Assembly: GCF_905475395.1 (NCBI RefSeq)
Contig: NC_058342.1
Coordinates: forward strand, 14,170,640 to 14,234,639
Reading direction: 5' to 3'
DNA length: 64,000 bases
Source of the DNA: Chrysoperla carnea
Taxonomy: Eukaryota; Arthropoda; Insecta; Neuroptera; Chrysopidae
The position numbers and the translations under genes were made by a program. Shown here in pieces: positions 46,696 through 55,600 of the stretch (position 1 is the first letter of the stretch; the number at the start of each line of letters is the position of its first letter). The notes under the pieces are model-generated. The model ran no database searches and was not told the origin of the DNA. It saw only the letters and a program-made list of their open reading frames with translations.

Positions 46696-46759
46696 GGCGT
46701 ATCTATCGAATGTACATACATTCGATAGAAACGCAATGTCGTTACAAGTTCTCGAATGA

Positions 46760-47150
46760 TATTAGAAAAATTTCAATGCGATGATTATTTCAGATGACAC
46801 AGGATTTTAAATTCGAAAGTGTTAATTTTGCTTGGAAAGCAAATATCTTGCTCCAAAAGCTCGTATAGGAACTTGTTTTAGCTCATTTTAAAGAAAAATA
46901 AACAAGCTTTCGAGTGGTCTTAAAAAGTTTGTTGTAAAACAATTTTTAAAATTTTGGTACGCTTCTAAGATTTAAAATTTAGGAATAACATTTTTCACCA
47001 TTTCCGCTTGCCAGACAAAGTGGGAAGGGGTGATAAAAATTATTTAGCAATATATTCCAAAACTAGAAAATATTAGTTTTCAAACGAGCTATAGTTGTTC
47101 AAAATTCGATGATGTTTGGCACAGATACAGCTGTTTGAAAATTTGGAAAA
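46760..47150 (+). repeat. Family Z repeat
   Basis: gcgatgattatttcagatga, agctcattttaaagaaaaat, ttggtacgcttctaagattt, ggaataacatttttcaccat, gacaaagtgggaaggggtga, gatacagctgtttgaaaatt. Confidence 0.75.
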
Positions 47151-47159
47151 ATTTTGTGT

Positions 47160-47573
47160 TAAACATCATATAATTAGTCCATTTTCGGTTGCCCGCCCGT
47201 CTGTGATTACGATAAAAGTTATCAAGCTGAAATTTTTACAACGCACTCAAGACATAAAAAGTGAGGTCAAGTTCGTAATTGAGAAACAGGTGAATTGGGT
47301 ATTGGGTCCGTAGGACCTATCTTGTAAACCGTTAGAGATAGAACAAAAGTGTAAAAGTAAAAAATGTTCCTTATAAAAAAATAAACATTTTTGTTTGAAA
47401 AATTTTTTGTAAACATCACTGTTTGCTTAGGATGGCACACATTAGATGCAAATTTTATAGTATGTATTAATATGGTACTATCAGTTATGTATGTGGTATG
47501 TATATGTAATGTGTAAAGTGATAGATTAATCAACACTGGTATTTAAACAACTAACTCAGTCAATTGTTTGTTT
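47160..47573 (-). mobile_element. Family D element, truncated at its 3' end
   Basis: From ttagtccattttcggttgcc to aactcagtcaattgtttg. The microsatellite is short and the 3' hydrophobic frame is missing. The middle is well preserved (ggtccgtaggacctatcttg). Confidence 0.8.
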
Positions 47574-47679
47574 GGATTAATATCTTCAAGTAAATAAGAT
47601 AACTTTTAAAAGATTTTAAAAACGTCAAAAAACTAAAGTAACCCGAAATTTCAGATATTTTTGTTAATAAACTCCTATA

Positions 47680-48094
47680 TGCACCTCCCCCTCCCTTTCG
47701 GGGGTTTCAAAGACTGTCAAAACGAAATAGACCTTTTTTTTGCAAATTAAGACTTAATGATATATAAAGTGTTTTTGGGGCCGTTAATCTCGAATTTTCA
47801 ATCAAAATGCTTGATTTGTTACTTTTTCCCCTCTTTTAGCCTAGATAAGTTATACCGAAATAAAGAATACCATTTCTTGGAAAATTTAAGCCGTTTCAAT
47901 GCATGTAAGAGGGTTTTTAAGTTGCTGATCTTGAATTTATGATCAAATTGATTCAATTTTCATTCCTCCCTCCCTCTTCAAGCTTACATAAGTAGACTCC
48001 CGATATAAAGAATATCATTGCTTTGAAAATTTAAGCCTTTTTAGAGCATTTAAGCCTTTTTAAATACCTTAAAGAGTATTAAATAGCAAAAAAA
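47680..48094 (+). repeat. Repeat related to the loop of the 11.6-14.2 kb foldback, left arm
   Basis: gttgctgatcttgaatttat + gatcaaattga, ttgttactttttcccctctt and aatttaagccgtttcaatgc match 12637-12860. An inverted, decayed partner lies at 48735-48990 (gaggggtagagtaacaaatt, ttttgactgaaaattcg), so this is a foldback with a family D element inserted in its centre. Confidence 0.65.
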
Positions 48095-48716
48095 CAAGTG
48101 AAAACAAACAATTGACTGAGTTAATTGTTGAAATACCATGTATAGACAGTGTTGATGCGCAATCGTTTGTTTTTTTGACGTCACGTAAATAACAAAAAAT
48201 ATTCACTTTTAAATACACAACTCACACACAACTGATATTCCTATATTAATACATACTATAAAATTTGCACCTATTTAACGCCCTCGTGGGTAAACAGTGA
48301 TGTTTACAAAAAAAATGTTTCAAACAAAAGTTTTTTATTTTTTTATAAGGAACATTTTTTACATTTAAACTTTTGTTCTATCTCTAACGGTTTACAAGAT
48401 GGGTCCTACGGACCCAAGACCCAATTGACCTATGATGCTCATTTACGAACTTGACCTCACTTTTTACGTCCTGAGTACGCTGTAAAAATTTCAGCTCGAT
48501 ATCTTTTTTCGTTTTTGAGTTATCGTGTCCACAGACGGAAAGGACGGACGGACGCAAAGGACGGACGGACGGACGGACGGACAACCGGAAATGGATTAAT
48601 TAGGTGATTCTATGAACACCTATACCAAAATTTTTTTCGTAGCATCAATATTTTTAAGCGTTGCAAACTTGGGACGAAACTTAATATACTATGTATATTT
48701 CATATATACATGGTAT
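48095..48716 (+). mobile_element. Family D element, best-preserved reference copy
   Basis: Layout 5' to 3': end caagtgaaaac; small hairpin acaattgactgagttaattg+t; extra block gatgcgcaatcg...gacgtcacg (only here and at 41058-40975); gccctcgtgggtaaacagtg; palindrome GTAAACA-GTGA-TGTTTAC; palindrome GGGTCC-TAC-GGACCC; the core tttcgtttttgagttatcgt; the (GGAC)n microsatellite 48543-48590; aaccggaaatggattaatta; ATG 48612; end tacatggtat. No transposase or Rep/helicase. A conserved core next to (GTCY)n, two-base T target and no terminal inverted repeats fit DINE-1/mini-me (Helentron-like) elements. That assignment is inference from layout, not homology. Confidence 0.88.
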
Positions 48717-48734
48717 AAAAAAAGTTAATTTCCA

Positions 48735-48990
48735 TTGCAATGGACTAATATGGACTAAAACAGAAGGAAAAGATTTGAAAATTGAAATTATTTTACCATA
48801 AATACAAGAGCAGTGGGGGTGCACTTATATAAGCTAAAGGAGGGGTAGAGTAACAAATTAAACATTTTGACTGAAAATTCGAAATCGGTGATTCCAAAAA
48901 CCCCTTTATACGTCATTAAAAGTCTTAACTTGCAAAAAAATGGTCTTTTTCTAATGCTTTAGCGCGTAGCGATCGTTCTCCTTCTCTCTA
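48735..48990 (-). repeat. Right arm of the 47.7-49.0 kb foldback
   Basis: Inverse of parts of 47680-47850, as described there. Confidence 0.55.
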
Positions 48991-49109
48991 ACCTCCATGG
49001 TAATAATATTAAAATCCAATAACCAATATGCATATATTTAATACTCCTATATTGCTAGTAGAGGTCTGAAGCAGGACAAAGCCCCTACGGTGTATGTATT
49101 CTATGTATA

Positions 49110-49225
49110 CTCAATGTCACAAAAAATGCTCGTTTTAAAACATTCTAAGTGTTACTATTATAACATAACATATGATGCGTACGCTTAGAATGTTTTAACT
49201 GTGGCACTTTTTCTGACAGTGAGTG
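49110..49225. mobile_element. 116-bp MITE, TA target
   Basis: ctcaatgtcacaaaaaatgc + tcgttttaaaacattctaag is mirrored as cttagaatgttttaactgtg + gcactttttctgacagtgag. Flanked by TA (49108-49109, 49226-49227). Confidence 0.85.
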
Positions 49226-49227
49226 TA

Positions 49228-49440
49228 CAGTTTCGCTTAAATACATAGTAATACATATAATAATGGTGTTTTAATTTATTTATAAATTATAATAAATTTT
49301 TTCAAGCAATCCCAATTTTCGGAATAGCCCAGGTCTTATTGAGTCCCGTTTATCGAGATTACTGTATATAATATTTTAAGGATTTGCCACTCAGGGCGGT
49401 TGTCCGGTTCGGTTCGCCCCCTCCCCCTCCCCTTGGGTCG
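49228..49440 (+). repeat. Third relative of the 19.8/20.3-kb inverted duplication arm
   Basis: cagtttcgcttaaat, ggaatagcccaggtcttatt, gagtcccgtttatcgagatt, actgtatataatattttaag and gggcggttgtccggttcg run parallel to the arm. Confidence 0.7.
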
Positions 49441-49708
49441 AATACTGCCTACAAGTAATATTAATTGTAGTTTTTTTTTTCTAAGAATAAATTATTTCAG
49501 AAAGAAAACATCAAATCGTATGACTTTGCTTTTTGTTATTCTAGGTCAAAAATGAGGCCTCGCCGATACCCCTCTACCCATAAAGTAATGATGCCTCGCC
49601 GAAGCCCCTCTACCCGTAAATTAATTAAGTAAGTTTACATTTCTATTCGTTTATTAGTTTTTTTACGGCAAGGATATACGGACACTGCCATGTGTTTACC
49701 GTGAATCT
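49441..49708. other. Spacer with a 50-bp local duplication
   Basis: aaaatgaggcctcgccgata + cccctctacccataaa is followed by atgatgcctcgccgaagccc + ctctacccgtaaa (49549-49622): an imperfect two-copy tandem repeat. Confidence 0.6.
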
Positions 49709-49716
49709 CATGCTAA

Positions 49717-50572
49717 CAGGGCCGGATTTAAATCTCTGCCGCCCTGGGGCACTGAAGAAAATGCCGCCCTATGACTGAAATTTTATTTTAATAGTTTTGA
49801 TATCTTATTTTTTAAGAATTAGAATAACTAATTAATTGCAGAAAAAAGAACCGGTTCATAACGAGCTGACCATCTGGTTGCAGATAAAGTTTTTAACGCA
49901 ATTCTTTTTTCAGTATGAGACTGTAAGACTCCCCACCGATGCGTCGATGCAGTAAAAAAGTTGTATAAAGTTTGTACTGTATGAAAGAATGACGCAGCTT
50001 CTGGGGCGCATTCAACTCCAACTAAATTCATAGAATGAGCAGCACAAGAAGCATGTTCTGCAAGATATAATTTCATGAATTCTTGCCTGTAAGCCCGAAT
50101 AAATCCCTGATATTCGCGTTAGCATATGACTGACTTCGACAATCTGAGAGATCAAGATAAAAAAAACTGAAGAACAGATAATACAGCAACTAGCAAATCT
50201 TCAGCTTTATGTCTAGAGTTCTCAATAAACATGAGAAAAAAAAATTTTTTTAATTCTTCAAAAAAAACTATATTAATTTATCAATTTCAGAAAAAAAAAG
50301 TCTCAAATTTTATTTGTTCAACCCTTTATGGAAATAAATTAATTTTATTTTAATAGTTTTCACTTAAATTTAATATATTATAATATACAAAATTTTAATT
50401 TAATACATAATGCATAAATTATATTTCTTGAAAGATAAAATCTTTATTTAAAAGAATTAGTTAATTATATATTGTATAGAAAATGTTTTCTCACTTTCAA
50501 AATTTTGCCGCCCTAGAAAATTTGCCGCCCTGGGCACTAGCCCCGACTGCCCCTAGTGTAAATCCAGCACTG
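49717..50572 (-). mobile_element. Non-autonomous hAT element, 856 bp, 8-bp target duplication
   Basis: Ends cagggccggatttaaa / cagtgctggatttaca (reverse complement of the right end) are hAT-like. Flanks are CATGCTAA (49709-49716) and CATTCTAA (50573-50580), an 8-bp target duplication with one change. Phrases gccgccctggggcact and gccgccctgggcactag sit just inside the ends. The middle holds a decayed transposase (49828-50160). Confidence 0.93.
49828..50165 (-). pseudogene. hAT transposase fragment (ZMYM1-like)
   Basis: The minus strand reads SGIYSGLQARIHE in one frame (about 50125-50085), then shifts frame to LAEHASCAAHSMNLVGVECA, HTVQTLYNFFTASTHRWGVL and LKTLSATRWSARYEPVLFSA, ending near 49828. 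C-AHS-NLVG, LY-FF-ASTHRW and L--TRWSAR are hallmarks of hAT transposases of the ZMYM1/DUF4371 group. Only the middle of the protein remains. A frameshift separates the first block and there is no N-terminal zinc finger or C-terminal dimerisation domain. It belongs to the element at 49717-50572. Confidence 0.85.
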
Positions 50573-50580
50573 CATTCTAA

Positions 50581-50939
50581 GATAATTTGAAGTAGATAAT
50601 TATGTCAACAGAATATTATCAAAGATTTTTTAGGACAAAGTAGTGGTTTTTCCGTTGCTTGCTGATCGTTCATTCACTGATCCACGGGTTGGCCATACCT
50701 TTAATGAGATCGAGCACGGACTTTTAACTTTTTGGTTAACCCCGTGATTGCGTTCATTCACTGATTCTCAGAAAATCTGCGAAAAGCCTAAAAAACTTAA
50801 ATAATCTTCTGTTCACACTAATCATTTACTCGAAATTATGTGAACGTGAGACTCACGCTAAACACACGATAGTGTCCGTATAACCTCACCCTTTTTTTAT
50901 TATGTAGTAATTTTTATTATTCTTTTTTAACTTTTTTGA
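50581..50939. other. Spacer
   Basis: 50690-50720 (gggttggccatacctttaat + gagatcgagc) resembles an arm of the palindrome at 10449. Otherwise nothing recognised. Confidence 0.45.
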
Positions 50940-51560
50940 TTTATGCCAATTTTAAAATGGAATTTTTTTGCTCATTCAATCAAATGAAAAAATATCCATC
51001 TTGTAAACTGCTAGAGGTAGCACAAAAGTTTAAATTATGGAATGTAGAGTAAAAGGAATATTATCTTTTATAGCTTTTTGACTAAAAAAGTGTCCACAAA
51101 ATAGCATAAAATAAAGTGGCTATAATGGCGCTTGTGTAGCAAAAGAGTGTTTGATTTAAACTTATCTATGCTTCTCTAATAACTTTGTTTAGTTATCTAT
51201 CCTACTCTTATCACTTTGAGTACATCTTTTAAAATGTACACTTTTGCTACAGCAGCGCCATCCTTATTTAATGCTTTACGACGGATACTTTTTATATACA
51301 GAAATGATTATCCTTTTACTGTACACTCCATAGTTTAACTGTTAAAATTATTCCTTATAAAAAAATTAACAACTTTTATTTGAATCATTATTTCGTAAAC
51401 ATCACTGTTTACCCGCGAGGGCGCAACTTAAGAAAATACTTTGGTGTCAATTTTCTCCAAAACTATTAAAATAAAATGAGTTGATTTTTTTCAGGTTAAC
51501 TTGCAAGTAGTGGTTTTATGAAACATTCTAGAAAAACGAAAAAAAATTCTAGAAAATATT
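50940..51560 (-). mobile_element. Family D remnant (module B) interrupted by a MITE
   Basis: 50940-51029 (aatatccatcttgtaaactg, gaggtagcacaaaagttt) and 51339-51560 (ttccttataaaaaaattaac, tttacccgcgagggcgcaac, tttctccaaaactatt, gtggttttatgaaacattct) are one minus-strand copy with the alternative 5' module. Confidence 0.75.
51034..51334. mobile_element. 301-bp MITE with TTAA target duplication
   Basis: The left end attatggaatgtagagtaaa + aggaatattatc is mirrored as gattatccttttactgtaca + ctccatagt. TTAA flanks both sides (51030-51033, 51335-51338). The target lies in a family D copy whose uninterrupted relatives read aaagtttaaatgtaaaa. TTAA duplication is the signature of piggyBac-type insertion (established); the length and symmetry fit a MITE of that group. 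Confidence 0.88.
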
Positions 51561-51599
51561 GGTGAAAATTTCGAAATTTTTAAAAGTATTTGAAGACGC

Positions 51600-51995
51600 C
51601 CTCACGGGTAAAAAGGAATGTTTAGAAAAAAACATTTTAAACAAAAGTTGTTTATTTGTTTATAAGAAATAAGTATTACATTTGAACTTTTGTTCCATCT
51701 TTAACGGTTTACAAGATGGGTTTTTTCTTCTTTTGATTGAATGATCAAAAAAATTTTCGCAAGTATTTTAAAATTAACACGCTATTTTTTATAGTTTTGG
51801 AGAAAATGGACTCCAAAGTTTTTTCCTTGCGCCCTCACGAGTAAACAGTGATGTTTATGAAATAATGATTCAAAAATTCAAATAAAAGTTGTTAATTTTT
51901 TTTATAAGGAATATCCTTTACATTTAAACTTTTTTGCTAATTCTAACGTTTTACAAGATGGATACTTTTTTACTTGATTTAATGAGCAAAAAAAT
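51600..51995 (+). mobile_element. Two truncated family D remnants
   Basis: 51597-51725 (gccctcacgggtaaaaagga ... ggtttacaagatggg) and 51790-51985 (tttggagaaaatggactcca, gcgccctcacgagtaaacag, gttttacaagatgga). Module-B type, both ending early. Confidence 0.65.
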
Positions 51996-52459
51996 TGGCA
52001 TATATCGGTTAATTTTGAAGCTAGCAAGTTGAAAAAAACCAAAATGTACACAAATACTTCAGTTAGAACTTTTAATTGATTTTTTTTATTGAATGCATAT
52101 TTTGTAGTAATTTGTAAAATGATTTAAACCCCCAAACACCCCCCCCCCCAAAAAAAAGGGTTAGATACGCCCCTGAGATGTCGACTTTTTACAACCTAAT
52201 ATTTTATTTAAATTTATTTGACTAAAATAGTATTTTTTAAATGTAAATTAACATAATTACTTATTTAAATTTGTTTATAAAATATTGGACATAAGTATTT
52301 ATATATTTGGATTGAACTGTCTTCCCAATTTGTCGTTATAAGCGATGTCGCAGTAAAAGATTTATACTATACTTCCAAAACCATAAACGTATATTTCCAT
52401 ATGAAGTTAAAAAAAGATAGGATATTATTAGATAGAAATAACATTATTTTAGATAATAC
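51996..52459. other. Region upstream of transketolase
   Basis: Non-coding, AT-rich. The promoter of the first transcript should lie near here. I see no TATA box or other motif I would defend. Confidence 0.4.
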
Positions 52460-52612
52460 ATGTCGATTTATAGTATTCATCAGCTGATTAACAATTTTAA
52501 ACACAAAATCGTATGTTTAAACATTTTGTGTTCACGCTTGTATGTTCGACCGCGTGTTATAACTAGTTACCATAAAATTTTACCAAGTCATTATAGTTAC
52601 AGGAAAAGAATT
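52460..52612 (+). other. In-frame upstream extension of transketolase exon 1A
   Basis: The reading frame of exon 1A continues back to an ATG at 52460, adding 51 residues (MSIYSIHQLINNFKHKI...YRKRI). The extension has many K, R, H and S, and no D or E, which is the composition of a mitochondrial targeting peptide. It may simply be 5' UTR that happens to be open. Confidence 0.3.
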
Positions 52613-55600
52613 ATGGCAAATTATCATAAACCCGAATCCAAAACCATTCAAGAGTTAAAGGATATTGCCAACAAATTACGGATTGATTCAATAAATGCTA
52701 CACAAGCCTCAAAATCGGGGTAAGTTTGGTTCAATTTTCTTTTTTTATCATTTTTTTTTCACACCGCGATGATAACCTGTCATGACTTTGAAAAGTACAT
52801 ACTTGTTATAAAAAAAAAACATGGATTGAGTAGCGAAGAGGGGAGATTCGAAATTAACTTCATTGAATTTACAAAATTTAGTTCATTTATCGCCGAGGTA
52901 GCGTTATAAATTGATAACATTAGTGGACTAATTTGTATTTACAAAAATTTTAACCATGAGTTCTGAAAAAGTTAATGTTCAATTATTAAAAGATATTGCG
53001 AATATTTTACGGATTGATAGTATTAAATCAACTCAAGCTTCAAAATCTGGGTAAGTTTTTTTTTACATAAAACAATTTTTTATTCCAAACACCGGCATTT
53101 GTTTTAAATTTGACCTTCATTTAACCTTATTTGCTGGAATTTGTTTTAAGGTCGATGTTAACTAGTTTTTTTCTAAAGTTTTAAAATTAATTAATTTACA
53201 ATTACAAAGGTAACGATTTAATTTTATTTAGTTTTTAAACTTAAAACAGAAAATTTGGAATATAAAATTTGGCGGTAATTTTTATTTTTAAAGGTAAATT
53301 GTGTAAAGTCATTAAGGAGTTATTCGTGCAATATCTACAGTGCATTCATAAAATCCTACAAAATTTAAAATAATCATATTTTCGTTCAGAAATTGAATAT
53401 TTTAGTTCAAAATTTAACTTTTATAGTAAGGTTTTCATTTTTAAAATTCATTTTAATTTTTTAAATAATGGAAAAAAATTTATATCATTTTTTCGGTTTG
53501 ATTTTTGAGGTACACTTCCATGCTATTTTATTTGAACCATTAATTCATAATTTTTAACTAGTTAAATTTTTCAATAATTTTTACATTTTAAATCTAAATA
53601 TAAAATTTTAATTAATTTTAAATCTAATATCATAAAAAAAATCATGTTTGAAGCATTTCCGATAATTTTAAACCATGAAGTTGACAAATAGTTAAGAATT
53701 TAAGGGTAACTTAGAAGGGTAAAAGTTTAAGGTCGTATAGAAATTGTGTTATATCATATTGTGCAGTTTTTTTCGAAGGAATAGATGAATTTTTATAGAT
53801 AATAATTAAGTTAGGTAATAGTACAATTTTTCGATATATCGCTTAGTTTTCGAGATATGGAATTTTTAAATTTGGTAGTTTTTACTAAATATATGCAAAT
53901 TATTTTGATTATGAATACATTAAGCTCCTCAAATTTTTTGTGGTATTGCTATATTTCTAAATATTTTTGCGAAGCTTTCGAATCTAAACTCCTCTCCGAT
54001 ATTAGCGTGAAGACAATAATTCTCTAAATGTAATTGAAAATATAGTTTGAAGGGAAGCTGAGACGGATTAACATTTTTTTCTTAAAAAAATTGAAAATTT
54101 TAATTTTTTTTTAATTGTTCCTATTTTGGATTGTAATTTGATAGATTTTTTTATTTCAGGAGGACACTGTGAAAAAATAATAAATTTTCATTTTAAGATT
54201 TCGGTTTTTCAAAAATTAAACGATATATTGAAAAATTGTTGAAAAAAATTAACGGCATTTTTGAATCGCTTATATAGGAAAAAGAAACTACTCATTAGTA
54301 TAACGACCGATTTAAATCGGCCACAATCGGCTCGCTTTTTTTTATTGCAAAACTGCAACTTTTTATTGCAATCCTTCAGAAAAATCCCCCAATTTTTTTT
54401 TTTTTTTAAACGTTAATAACGATTTTTTGTTTTATACATGCTAGAAAGATGAGATTTTCACCAATCAACCAGAAATAAAATCAAATTAACAAAATACTTC
54501 GAAATCTTTTAATCACATCGTAAGACCCTGGAAAAATGGAAAAATCCCCCGAAAAAAATCTTTTTCAGTTCTATAAATCCTAGAAAGATGCGCTTTTTTG
54601 TATTCGACGCGGGAATTGCTTGAAACGTATGGGAAAAATCGGACAACTTCAATTTTTCCATTGAAATTCCTTCGGAAAATCGCAACCCCTCTAAATAATG
54701 TTCTATAGTTCTATTACTTTTTGATTTTGAAGTATTTTTTTAAGTTTTGTTACAATTCATGTAATATTATTTTCTGTAATTACGCGGAGCCAAGGTCGAA
54801 AGCCGTTACGGGGGTCAACCCGTTTGCGCTTAAAACGAGTTTTAGCCAATAAAATCAATCTACCCTCAAAATACTGATACATGAGGCAAAAATTCATAGA
54901 AAAAAAATCTGGGTGAATCCAACGACCATAATCGGCCACGTTAATTCCTCGGGCGCCTTAGCTAATTTTGTAATTATTATTTTTAACTCAAGTAAGTTCA
55001 ATTTATCTTGAATTTGATTTTCTCTTATAAAATAATACCGGTGATAAAAATGATTTTTAATAACAATTTCATACCAATTTTGAAACAAATTATGTAAAAA
55101 ATTATTTCTTAACTCTCTAATCGTATTTCTAAATTATTTCACTTGATTAATTTTATTACAACGTTTATGGTAGTCATTAATTTTAAAAAGACTTGTTATC
55201 CGAATTTAATGAAAAATCTACATTTTAAGAAAAAATACTATTTTACATACATTTTAAGTAAATTTTTTATATAGTCCAATTAAAATTACGTCCTAATTTA
55301 AATATTAATAGTTTTCTTTAAAGTTAAGGAAATTTTGATTGTCTAGAAGTACCGGGTGTTCAGAAAATTAACGCAATGTTTTATTTGCGAGATATAGACC
55401 CAAGGAATACGTGATGAAAATTTTTGTTTGCAAATAAAAGTGTATTATGAAATATACTTTACACCAAGGCCAGATTAACCATTAGGCAGAGAAAGCAACT
55501 GTCTAGGGATTCCGCGCGTATACAAGGGAAATTGAAAATGTTTTATAGAAAGAAAATTTCATTGAAAATTTTGGATCCTCAATGATAGGCGTTATTGCTT

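Noticed and set aside
54757..55088. Two overlapping minus-strand frames in transketolase intron 1 as a nested gene
   Set aside because: No recognisable motif, no splice partners, and the frames overlap each other.
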